Shown: positions 43,527-54,957 of the stretch, piece after piece
Layout: each line of letters begins with the position of its first letter
Position numbering within the stretch: the first letter of the stretch is position 1
NCBI RefSeq assembly: GCF_019059575.1
Contig: NW_024881834.1
Coordinates: 186,001 to 250,000 of the forward strand
Direction of reading: 5' to 3'
DNA length: 64,000 bases
DNA from: Amphibalanus amphitrite
Taxonomy: Eukaryota > Arthropoda > Thecostraca > Balanomorpha > Balanidae
Program-made: the position numbers and the translations under genes
Notes under the pieces: model-generated
What the model was told of the DNA's origin: nothing
Database searches by the model: none
What the model saw: the letters and a program-made list of their open reading frames with translations, nothing else

Positions 43527-44779
43527 TAGGTATCGAGTATAATGTTGTCAGTCATAATCGGGGACAGCGTGCAACGTAATGTCAGTGACATGGGGAATTG
43601 GGGATCGTTGAACAGCGCTCCAGGCTCATTCGTGAGCGCAATTGAGCGTTTTAGGTCATACAAAAAGAATCAAAATAAATGCCTACACCCCACGGCTCAC
43701 GACATTATTTAATGTACTGACAACTACATATAGCATATGACATATAACTTGACGGGAGGACACCGACTAGATATAGCTGTCAAACTTACCGGCTGGTTTT
43801 GTCTCCGCCCAGACGGTCAGACGCCCTCAGAGACCGATATCTTGGCGACCCTGCCAAACAGAAACAAAACGAAAATCAGAATTCAGTCGCTAAAACTAGA
43901 CAGAACAGTAAGTACATACTCAGACGCAACGGTACGCATTTGATAAATTTACAACGCACGTTATCTGCGTAGGCATTGGTAGATACAACACGTTTGTGAG
44001 AGCCCTGACCTATCGGGCTTATCTCAACACAAAGGCAGCTGATTTCCGCTTGATTGTTGCGGTACAACTGCACCACCGACTATCTTCCTGTAACTCAAGG
44101 GTTCACACAGTTCGCACGAGTTTACTTTCTACATGTCGTCCGGAAAAGGGGAAACATGAGCATTGAGCAATGAGTATTGACTGAGCAGTGAGCAACAAGT
44201 TGAGAAAATGTGGTAAAATAGTCACCGTTCACACATCGATCGGCGAACTTTCGTGAGAGCTTTAAGGTTACCAACGTACGCTACGAAGGGAGTCCGAAGG
44301 TTACCTACGTTGCAACATTCGTACTATCGAGTTCGTATAACTATCGAGCATGGGGTAGGTTTTACTGCATATAGCTTTATCTAAGTATGCCATGTCATGG
44401 AGCTCCTCAAACTGATCTGTATCCGTCGCGCGGGGGGATGGGGCTATAAGTAGGTACTTAGACAACAAACAGCAACTACGTGCACCAGCAAACCGCGTCC
44501 CTCGTCCGGATAATAAAACAATTAGCATTGTTTGTTGAGCACTCTAGCGGACCGAACGGCTGTATACCGGGGCTGACGCCACAAGTCTGACAGGGCAGTG
44601 CCGGCGCTCCTTGCTATAAGTTCAGACTTATGAAATAACAAAGTTCTGCGACTCACAAAGGTGTTGGAAATCGACCCAACGGCAAAAAAAATCAAGCTGC
44701 TACGGTGACGCACAGCCGAGAAGGCTGTAAAGACTCTGTGTAAACGTGTCATAACTACCCACTAGGGTAGCCCGTAACA
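43527..44779. mobile_element. element A2: second copy of element A, lacking its right TIR
   Basis: The 1,253 bases match 40205-41458 almost perfectly; by eye there are only a few differences, for instance one base near 43934 and one A in a poly(A) run. It lacks the first 9 bases and the 60-base right TIR of A1. Confidence 0.85.
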
Positions 44780-47700
44780 GCTAAAGCGGGTCTCAGGTAC
44801 CACTCTATGGCATATAATCGAATAGAAACCCCTGTAAGTGATCCCACCATTCCGGTGGGTAAGGTCAGGCGGCCGTCAGGACAGGGTGAACCAGTGACAT
44901 TAACTTCCGATGGGTATCAGTGGCAGCAGCTATATCAATCGACTGATGAAAGGCACGTTGGAGAGAGATGGTAAACGTGAGTGGGGGTAGGGCAGTTGTC
45001 ACTTCCGAAAGATGAGTTGAGTTCAGCAATTTTTTTGGCAATCAAGTGAGACGCTTACCCAACGTATACCCCTGAAGACTATCGACAGTAATATCTAGGT
45101 CTAGATAGATGATCTATATGGATGCACATTGCACAACTTCACATCTGCATAGTGCAGAGAGCACACTACAAGTCACAGAGTCCATTCGTCAGTTACAGGT
45201 CGCTGAGGAGGCGGACCCAGCGCTCCCTGTCTGTCATTGCTGAAGGATGACGCCAATGGCCCGTTTATTTGACGTCACTGGCCCGTTTAGATTGAGACGC
45301 CTTCGTACTCTGTGTACTCGCCTCTCAAATCACCGCCGGTCAATTAGGCGGTGTTGAACGGAGCGGGAAAGGACAGACGGAGCGCAAATCACCTGGCGAG
45401 ACATCCAATTACTGAGAGGTATTCACTGGAGTGGATGGTATAGGAGGCGGACAGCGAGACAGACATCACGTCACGAAAACGACTTTAACAGTCCAAACGG
45501 ACTCATCTGTCCGTATCAAAGTAACCACCATACACAAGGCTCGGTTTGTTCTACGAGTACATTGAGCGAGTACGAGTACATGGGTGTTGCAAGGACGTTT
45601 AGAGTAAAATATCAAAATTAACTACGAATAGTCGTCAACCGTCTCTGTCCCCGCTAATCGCCGCGCTCTTCCACTCTCCGCCCCCTCTGCCCGCTCCTGT
45701 GCGATACCAGAGCAGTGTCGAGCACAGCGCTCACCACGCCCGCCCGGACAGCCATACCACCCTCCGTCTGCACTAGTGATGCAAATATTTAACATACATA
45801 CGAGCTCGCCCGTCCATCAGTTGCAGATGAGACAAGCACAATATCAAGTTCAATGGGCTTTTGAGACAATAAACACAGCCGAGTGTCGCCAAATGGTAAG
45901 TCGAATGATAGGGAACATGCGACTTTGACATCACGCGAAATAGCATTGGCCGCAGTCACTGCGGTATGGATAAGATGGAGAGGCGGACGAAGCCTTTTTT
46001 TTCAGTCGACTTCTTCCGTACAAATTGACAGCATCTACTCAGAGGAACGTTACAAACAACGGGTTCTCTTCGTCCTTAAAATTACAGCACATAGTCTTAT
46101 GTTTTCGTGGCAGCGACATTCCACCTATACGTCAATGTGGTTAATTTTGAGGACGGTCCCGCACCTCTAATGTGCACTGTATCAGTCCGGGTGGGTCTTG
46201 CCGGCTGGGAAGGGAGGGGACACAGGACCAGCGGGCGGGGGGGGGGATGCAACGTGCCCTGCGCGAGCCATCTGCGTGCTCTGCACTGCGCCGGGGAGAG
46301 GGGGGGGGGTTGCGACAGAGTGGTGGTGCTCTGCTGCGTGCCCTGGGCCGAGCTGAGAGCGACACAGCGGTGTGGGGCCCGCCCCGGCGCACATTGTGAT
46401 TTACAGACACGCGAAGGTCTGTAGAGATGTGAAGAAAAAAAATAATAGAGATGAAGTCAGCCGAGAGGACGCGTCAAGAGTCGACATGGATTGTCCGTTC
46501 TATGTGGCACAACACTTTTGCTGAAAAAAAGATAAATTCAAAACCGCCTTATTACTAGCGGCATCAAAACTTGTTATAGTCGACATTGAAACAAGAATCT
46601 TCAGCGCCAGATAAATAACAAAAGTCCCTGAGCACGGTAGGTACTAGGTATGTACCACGTTTGCCATTGAGCGATTCTAACTTTGTCTACGATCAGTCCA
46701 ATCCCACAAGGTGCGATATTCTCAGCCCGCGACCTTAGGGCGTTGGAGCGGTCGACCTCTGCTGCCGCCGATGTAGCGGCGACCTGCGACGGACGGAGGA
46801 GGCAGCACAACTTATCGAGCGTCTGCTCCTGTGTCGAGTCGATCAGCGACCGGCGCACACACACGGGCCCGGCAGTCAGTGTCACAGGGGTGACTGTAGA
46901 GCGAACCGAGCCGACAGTTTCACGGAGCACGGTTCGAGTCAGTGTGTCACAGGGGTGACTACTAACTTCAGGGTGGGCTGGTCCGACCAGAGTCTAACTC
47001 CAGACGGACATCGGAGAGGGTTCAGTCATTCATAATTCAATGCTCAGAAATGTAGGTAGGTCCCAAAGCTTTATCGTTTGGCCGAGGGCGTGAATCATCC
47101 CATCCGGTTCCGAAATTGGCCCCTGTATCATCATCGTCAAATCATTATTACACCAGGTAACACCAACGACTGAAATGATTCAAAACAAATAACCTCGACC
47201 GCCCAGTGTCCATAATACTATATAGAACGGCCCCAGTTTCAAATGACTGTCATAATGTGGTTCGACACAAGGTCGAATAGCCGATCACAAGGCCGACACC
47301 GCCCTAAACCGAGACCCTAAAATAAAACCGCAGTATTTAGTGCCGTGTTTGTGTGGATGAACACAGGACTTAACCTTGGTGAAGCCGGCGCCTTAAAAGG
47401 TGCCGCTACCATCATTTGCTCGTGAAATTTTGCACAGGTTGGCGAGCATGATCGCTTTCTAGCGACGATAATCAATAATGATAAGTGAATGGCTTTCAGC
47501 ATCTACCTTAGTCGCGCTGCTTTCCTACGGTGCCTTCTGTCCTCCATGACCCATGGTTCAACATCTCCCTTACTGCAAGAACGTAAACAAATAGTGTAAC
47601 TAATTTAACAAGAATGTTTCGTGTATCTCTCAATATCGTGTAAGCAAACACATGGAATATCCAGTGGACCAGACGCCCCTAATTAGTCCGATGTCATGAA

Positions 47701-48539
47701 ACATAACGAATGCAGCCTGCAATCCAATACTTGAGGTCTGAGGATCTGATATCCTGAGAGCCAACCCACAGATAAGGGCGATTGCTACAGGAGTGCCTAA
47801 GTGAAATTGGCGATCGATTTGGTGGGGATATAAACAAAAGAAATAAACTACATGGAATAGACGCAGCAGTTCACGCCATATCACTTTAGGACGCAGTCAA
47901 TTCTCTGAGCAATGGTCTGCTTTGAGAGCGTCGTAAACCGTTATTCGTGAGCTCATCGAGCTAGAGAAGTACCGACCCTCAACTTCCTTCCAAGAGAACA
48001 CTCTTCTCCAGCCTGTGAGACTGGTATCCCCACCAGTGCTGTATATACACCTGTCCTCTTGTTCTGCATCACCACCTGCGACATGACAATCAAACACAGC
48101 AAACAGCACTCACATCCAAGAACACCAACCGGCAAACGTCGCACCTCCACTCCCTTCGATCCCAGTCGTCAACAACATCCTGGTGACACCCCTCATCGCG
48201 TGAACCCAATCCTCGTCCCAGGGCGGCCTGACAGGAAGCATCACGACCTGACCCAACGTCTCGCCTCACCGACTGTCTGATTGGGCCGGTCCCGGTGGGA
48301 CGGAGACCACAGTCGGACCTAGCAGCTGCCGAACCCCGGCGCCTCGCTCCGCACGACCTTGCCCGCTGGGGGCGGAAGGAACGGGCTGGCGCGCACGAGC
48401 GGCCCGCCGACTGCTCATGGTCGGGCGAGGTCGCTTCTGCGAACTGCCGCGCCGGAGGAGAGGGTACGAACTGGGGTGGTCGGCTGCAGAGGAGGGTAGA
48501 AGGTGTGAGGTAGGGAGTGTGGTGGCTGTGTGAGCGTTA
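44780..48539. other. no recognised gene; GC-rich blocks
   Basis: GC-rich blocks lie at about 45650-45760 and 46180-46400. A - strand frame at 46690-46930 (..SLIDSTQEQTLDKLCCLLRPSQ..) looks coding-like, but I could not tie it to a family or to splice partners. Another at 48290-48430 begins MSSRRAARARQPVPS and runs to a GTGAGG donor. Either could be a first exon of the - strand gene, but this is not supported enough to call. Confidence 0.3.
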
Positions 48540-48716
48540 AGGCTGAAACAGACTCCTCCGCATTCAGGAAATCGCATGCGAGAGCCTATTCAGATACATT
48601 GTAATTCTGCCCGCATCAATCGCATGCGGGAGGTGCGTACGATTTATGCGAGATTGCTGCCATGTATTTAGGCTCTCGGGTGCGATTTCCTGCCAGCGGA
48701 AAGTCTGTTTCAGGCT
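48540..48716. mobile_element. 177-bp PIF/Harbinger-like MITE
   Basis: The ends AGGCTGAAACAGACT and, inverted, AGCCTGAAACAGACT are flanked by TTA on both sides (48537-48539 and 48717-48719). The arms extend about 45 bases with mismatches (..GGAAATCGCATGCGAGAGCCT). The 3-bp TTA duplication fits the PIF/Harbinger superfamily. Confidence 0.8.
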
Positions 48717-51700
48717 TTAGGGTACGCGTTGGTCGGTGAGCCAGTCCAGAGAAAGGGAAACACTATGAGGCACCATCGCATACGATAAGTCTGCAACGAG
48801 CCATGTGCTGTTTTACCTTACGGTGAGCTGAACTTTGCATAAACTTTTAACGGGCCCTTCCGAAACGAGCGTGGCGGGTATGCAGGTCAAAAGTATCAAT
48901 CATTTCATAGCTGCATTTGCAAGCCATGAAGTGCATGAGCCAGTGCATTTGCAAGTATGTAACTACCGCTGTTGCACGTAGTTGCTGCAGTTCTGGCAGG
49001 TAGCTTGCATGAACAAGCTCGTAAGACGGTTTGCAATGACTAGCGACGTACCAGTTATCTTCGTCAATCTGTGCCTATTCGTCTCACAAAATCAAGCGAG
49101 CCCGGACCCAATGAAGAGCAAAGTCGACCAAAGTCGCATGTAAACGGTGATCGGTCGACAATAGCTGCAGTCTGCAGCATCTGCATCCTGCAGATGCTCG
49201 GATGGAAATGGAGGTGTGAATTATGAAATGCACCACAACAAAACTATAAATGTTTAAGGGTGATCAATCGGAGTACAGGTTCAGCAACAAAGGTGCAAAT
49301 GTTCACACATTAACATATCACATATCAAGCGGATGACGAGCACAAGATTTGCCGCTTGGAACAATGAATGCCTACCCCACCAAGCACTGTATGCTTGGTG
49401 CCTTTCAAGAAACACAATGAACAATGAGTGGCTGATAAATGATACTGTCTGCGGGTGCGCGGCTGGCGCTCGCAGCGACTGACAAGAATACGCCGGGATG
49501 ACTGTATGAGGACGGCAGAGGGTACGATTTAGCACCAGTAGATAGTCTGTGGGGGGGATCACTCGCTTTTAGGAAGCATTTATGGGCCACTTATGGATTG
49601 ACACGCCATAAAAGCGAACCGGCGCACACTGAATACCTTCTTAAATAAATAATGCTTGGTTGCAAACAGAGAGGTAAAATGAAAATACCAAACCGTGAAA
49701 GAATGTACAGTTCTCGGGGTCGGGAAGCCGGATCAAAACAATCACAAAATAGACACCAGTTAAAAATAAGTGAAAATGCAGAGAGCCACGAAGAAAATGC
49801 ACCGATGTTTGGGATTGAGCGACAACGGTGATCCATTAGGCAGAGTTCCTGAACTAAATGACCGGTAGCAGACACCAATGTTGTTTGACCGAAGCAGTGA
49901 CACGACCTATCGACGACCCAACCCTGCAAAAACTCACCGCGAGTCGCCGTCGAACGCACGTGGCCGGCGCTGGGGCAGCCGACGTAAAGCCGCTCGCGGC
50001 CAACCGGACGGGCTCGGGCGGGCCGCGCGACGCTCCTGGCACCGCGCGCCGCTACACTTCCGTTGTACTACAAGGTCACCTTGACCGAGGCAGCCGCGTA
50101 ACCCCAGTGGAAGCGCCCGCGAGTATAGCGGTCCCGTGCGTACCCCGGCGGTGAGAGGTCTACAAACAGCGACTAGGGGCCGGGCGGGTCAGCTGGCGGG
50201 CCGGTCGGCGTCGGCTGCTGGCTGCCGCCGGTCGGAGTCGCGTCGCGTCGGACCGGGGGCGACGCTGCACGTGGTACGCTGGTGCATCACTCGCGGACAG
50301 AAGGCGGCAGCTCCACCGCGCGTCCCAGACGGAGAGGTTGAAGATACGCGTGTGAAACTGAGCCGCTGGTTCCGGATAGAGACCTCCACACGGGACGCGC
50401 GACCGCGTCACCCGTCACACACTGTCACAAAACAGTCACTTCAAACGTCCACAGACTTGAGAATCGACCCCACTCAACAAACGGCTGTCTTCCACCGCTC
50501 GAGCCGTTATACCCGCTCGCAGGAGATCACTGTCGAGCTGTGGTGGCCCGCGCCGCGCACACACCTCTGCCCTCGCGCGTCTGCGGCCGCCGCGGCACTG
50601 CGGGGTCGGCTCGGTTCGGCTCAGTTCGGCAGTCGGCTGCCAGTCGCTGACTGTCGGCGGTGCCGGTCCGCCCGGGAGGGGAGGGGAGGGGACGGGGAGC
50701 GGGGAGGCCCGGCGCGTACAGTCTCCGTCAGCTGGCCGCCGACCCGCCAGCTGGGACTGTTGCGGCGCGTCGCGCGGCGCAGGGGCGCGCCCAGCGGCGC
50801 CGGCTCGGGGGGGGGGGGGCGCGCCGGGTCGGGTCGGCCGCGGTAAGATGGCGCCGCCGGGTCAGTCGAACGCACCGGGTCTCGGCCACTGAGGCCGATC
50901 GATGCTCGCCACCGTCGAGCGGTCGGGTCGACGGGCCGGCCGGTGCGTGAGCCTGGCGGCGAAATGTCAGCGGAGACCGACCTGGGTGTGCTGGGTCGGT
51001 CGCGGGTCACAGACAGACCGGGCCGCGGAGGCGTGCTCCCACGGACCCTCCGTCGGCTCTCCGCGTGGCTGGGCACACATTCTACGACAGAGTCGGTATT
51101 CGACACGTCGCTCAGAGCTCGTAGCATCACACCAACGACATGAAATAGACGAGCAACGAACGAGAAATGAGGTATCAAGTAACCACGAGATGACCGTAAG
51201 TTTCACGCCGACTGGTAGACGTTACGCTAACCAACTACCTCGCAATTCTGACTAAAAGACCACCGTATCTGGTGATAAACATCCCGGGTCTCCCAGACGG
51301 CCGCGCAGATTCCATAGTACGTCGTCAGACCGCACCTCCATCTCAGATTCATCAGCGCTACACGCCTGACCGTGACTCAGCTAACAATGGCCCATTCTGT
51401 GCGGCCAACCGACACGTCATCAAAGTCGATACAGCCGCCGGCCGTAGCACTTTAGCGGCAGCCTTCAATTCACGACTCACACAAAACTACGGGGCCGGCC
51501 GCTACAGGCTACAGCCACGATCGAATGGCACGCCCAAGGGACAGACCGGACCCCGAAGACCACACACCTGACGGTCTTGATGGATGTGTCTCAGCCCGAG
51601 GGTTTATAGCGGAACACACACGCATCTACGCACGTCACGGTCCCAGCATCTACTTTCACTGACAGCGCCAGCAGCCTTGCAAAGGCCGACGATAAGGATA

Positions 51701-51856
51701 ATAGCGACGATATCATCTACGAATGATGGCTATTCTAGTCACCATTCGGACGAGTTTCAAGTTAATAGTACCTGCTGTTCGAGATGCGTTATTGCGTTAT
51801 TTTAGATAGGGCAGGCGTTTCTAATCGAAATAGCCGAGCCCAAGCCATCAGGCCCT
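48717..51856. other. no recognised gene; CpG-rich block at 49.9-51.1 kb
   Basis: The block at about 49930-51100 is very GC- and CpG-rich. On the - strand a short frame starting MPGASRGPPEPVRL (50042) runs to a good donor, GTGAGT, at about 49936. On the + strand AAGATGGCGCCGCCGG precedes GTCAGT near 50850. These are typical of first exons or promoters, but no product can be named. The rest shows nothing. Confidence 0.35.
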
Positions 51857-52284
51857 ATATCCCGGCAGTTGCTGGGGTATTTCGCCACCCACCGTTTGCT
51901 GGGGGGGGGGGCGTTAAACGCCCCCAGCCGATAACTCGAGAACCAATAGACGCAGCGAAACGCACGAGGCGGCAAACGAAAGAACGCGACGAGACGCTTC
52001 AGATGAGTACTTTTAAGTTGAATTTTGGGGTCACAGGTCAGGTCAAGGTCAGGTCAAACACCTGAAATCGGGCTTTCAGTGGCATGGACTTCAGGACTTC
52101 GCAATGGGCGGCTCTCGTCATAAACTGTCAAAACGGTGCACAATCCATCATATACAGGGTGGGATGGACAAATTGAGACAAGTTTCTACGCGGTTGTACG
52201 CCTCGGCTATAACCGCAATCTGATTGGTCGCATCGCTGGCACGGCCCTCAGATGCTATAAAAGCGAGGGTGACCAAAGGTCAGG

Positions 52285-52608
52285 GGGTCCACCTATCCGT
52301 GCTTCTATCCTCAGGATACTGAAATCCTTCTCCTCCACGCCACAACCCCCCTCCGGTCTGGACAGGCAACTTTATCTCATGCGGGCTGCTCCCTTGGAGC
52401 AGCACCGCTGCTCCCGAAGGAGCGCACCCCGTAGCCGGGTGCAGTGAGTGCCTTGGGGCTGGGTGGCCTGTCCTCTGGACGGGCTCAGCCCCGGCGACTC
52501 ACTAGGGTGCCTGCCCAGACCAATGTCTCCCCCTAATTCCTATCATCCTTCCGGCTCTGCAATGGTCTTGTCGACCGAAAGGGCCTAACCCAACAAAACA
52601 AACAAAAA
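52285..52608 (+). mobile_element. SINE-like retroposon, copy 2, inserted in the mariner
   Basis: This is a close copy of the 26435-26766 element with the same body and (CAAA)-type tail. It is flanked by the 10-bp duplication AAAGGTCAGG (52275-52284 and 52609-52618). Confidence 0.85.
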
Positions 52609-52625
52609 AAAGGTCAGGTCAAATC

Positions 52626-53341
52626 ATGTCTGGTCGCGGAGCCGAGTACGATCGCCGAGCTGCCGTGCTCCAGGCGCTGCGCGCAGGGAGGAGCCCGGCG
52701 GAGATCAGCGAGTTCCTGCGTGTCCGACGGAGCACGGTGTACCGCATTGCCAAGCGTGTGCGGGCACAGGAGGGCGGTGGAGATGGCGAGGATGAAGGAG
52801 AGGTGACTCCCGAGCGTAAAAAGCGTAAATCAGGGCCTGGGAAGAAGGGAAAAAGAGAACGCCGGCGTTCCTGCAGCAACTCCAGGCTCTGATCGAGGAG
52901 GACCCGAACAGAACAGACCCGAACTTCTTCGAACAGAACGAAAAGGTGAACACAGACGTCTACCTACGGGTTCTGGAGACTGTCGTGCTGCCCTGGATCA
53001 AGGAAGTCACGAGAGGAGCTGGATATGTCTTCCAGCAAGACTCAGCACCCGCACACGCAGCAAAGAAGACGCAGGAGTGGTGCCGGCAGAACATGCACCT
53101 GACGTGGACCAAGGAGTTCTGGCCCCCCAACTCTCCGGACCTCAACCCCCTGGACTACTTTGTCTGGGGCGAAGTTGAGAGGGTCTCCAACAAGAACCCC
53201 CACCCCTCCAGGGAGACTCTGAAGCGGACCATCGAGGAGACGGTGGCGGCCATGGACCGAGCTGTCGTGAAGCGCGCGTGCGGCAGGTTCAGGAGCCGGC
53301 TGGAGAGGATGGTGGCGGCAGAGGGAGGGTTTATCGAGTGA
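52626..53341 (+). pseudogene. mariner-type transposase remnant
   Basis: Frame 1 (52626-52892) encodes the N-terminal helix-turn-helix (RAGRSPAEISEFLRVRRSTV). Frame 2 (about 52900-53341) encodes the C-terminal part of the DDE domain (VFQQDSAPAHAAKKTQEW, WPPNSPDLNPLDYFVWG). The middle third of the usual roughly 340-residue protein, which holds the first catalytic Asp, is missing, and the frame changes at the join. The copy cannot encode an active enzyme. Confidence 0.9.
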
Positions 53342-54728
53342 GAATGCTCTATAACGATGCCAGTGTCACGAAATAAATATATTTCTGACTGATTGTTTTT
53401 TGGTTAACCGGCAAACTGCATTTGAATTGATAAACACAATGTGTCTCAATTTGTCCATCCCACCCTGTAAGGCCTACAAGAGTGTCAGCTCCATGTAGGG
53501 GTCAGTCAAGCATAGGTCAGGGTCAAGGTCAGGTCAACCGGGTAGGCACATATCCCCGAAAATCAAAACTGACATTCGCAGCCTGTGACACATGTTTTAT
53601 GGGTAATTTGGGGCGTAGAACACGATGGTGACATTCATTTTGTCATATGTGTACGTGTTTGGCTCAAAAAGTTCAATTTAAGAAATGCATGTATCATGGT
53701 TACGAAGTAGTCACGAGAAATTGCCAAGATTCAGTTCAAGATTTTGGAAAATGCGAATCGATTATAATCAATAATCGAAGATAGCCATTTGATTGTTCAT
53801 GGTATTGGCAGTCTAATGGCGTTTACGGCATGTCTGTATGTCTATTCTGTGATTTTATATGATTTTTTGAACATATGCCGTTTTTGGTCGAAAACTCAGA
53901 AATCATGACGTCATTAAAACCTCGATATCTCAAATATTTTCCGACCGATTTTTTTGAAACTTTCTCACAATACACTTCAATCAATTCCCTACAGGTACCC
54001 AAAAGTTGGCGCGCCTGCGGCGCGCCGTTTTTATGCTATGGCCCGGCGAAAAAAGTGGGGGCGTTTAACGCCCCCCCCCCCCAGCAACTCGCGGGATATG
54101 ACAGTTGGCTTTGAGAAGAGTCGTCAACATCATTGTGGCAACACTGTGTAAAGAGAGAGTGAAAGCTCACTTCAGTATGCCCAGTCCCTCACCAAAAGTC
54201 GTCAGGGGAACAGAAGGAGAAGGCATATGGACACTTTTATCGAACTTAAATGATTCTTGTTTGATAGCTATAGGAACAAGCCCGAAGCCAGGTAAAAAAG
54301 ACATTCCCGCTTTCTACGAGAATGTCTAGCTGTTGCTACACTCCATCCGTTTAATCATGGTTCCCAAACTCAAACACGTTCCGCAGCTTCAAACTTAATC
54401 GGTTGCGATCTTGCTTCAAAGTTTCCGAGTTTGCATTGGACAGGTAAAATACCTATCGCATACTTTAAGTAATGGCATGCAAGATTATCAAGTTGGTTAC
54501 GTAAGCGCAATGTAACCGTGTTTCGCCTATTTTGACTATAAATGAGAAAGGATTGAGAACCAAAATAGGAAAATAAGCCTTTACACTAGTTAGAATCTAA
54601 TTACCTGATTTCTTCTCACAGTAAACACCAAGTATCTGAGGAGACATATCAGTCCGTAACGGCACCCCAACCACGTTTCGCCATGAAGAAATAGTATGCA
54701 GTGCTCTAGCGAGGAACATCTTGATATA

Positions 54729-54957
54729 TGTAGTTAGGATTGATTTTAAATGACCGTTTCCTCGATAATTAATTGGAAATTCAATAAAAAGTAAATATTA
54801 TATTGTTTGGCAAATTTTCGAACAACAGGTTGTCAATTGTTTCATGTGGCTTGAGAATGAACTGTTGTTCGAAAATTTGCCAAACAATATAATAGTTACT
54901 TTTTATTGAATTTCCAATTAATTATCGAGGAAACGGTCACTTAAAATCCTAACTACA
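54729..54957. mobile_element. 229-bp foldback MITE
   Basis: The arms of about 95 bases start with TGTAGTTAGGATTGATTTTA and end in the inverse TAAAATCCTAACTACA. They include the perfectly paired CCTCGATAATTAATTGGAAA. The loop is about 40 bases. The word CACGTTTCGCCAT occurs about 55 bases before the element and again at its right edge. Confidence 0.8.

Larger units (their letters stand above)
52155..53467 (+). mobile_element. mariner/Tc1-type transposon, internally deleted
   Basis: The TIRs are CAGGGTGGGATGGACAAATT and its inverse, with TA on both sides (52153-52154 and 53468-53469). Length is 1,313 bp, including a 324-bp SINE inserted in the 5' region. The transposase is broken (see the pseudogene entry). 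Confidence 0.9.
51857..54099. mobile_element. outer element of a nested transposon cluster (inverted ends)
   Basis: The left end ATATCCCGGCAGTTGCTGGGG with GGGCGTTAAACGCCCCC is matched in inverse at the right end by GGGGGCGTTTAACGCCCCC... and CCAGCAACTCGCGGGATAT. The left end has a small extra insertion after TTGCTGGGG. The element contains a mariner (52155-53467), which itself contains a SINE. AGGTCA words flank the mariner. Confidence 0.65.

Noticed and set aside
40196..44779. LTR retrotransposon with 1.25-kb LTRs
   Set aside because: The repeats carry terminal inverted repeats, and the interior has no gag/pol and is itself a separate inverted-repeat element.
50136..50846. 236-codon + strand frame
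   Set aside because: It falls in a CpG-rich block and has an Arg/Ala/Pro composition expected by chance; several frames are open at once.
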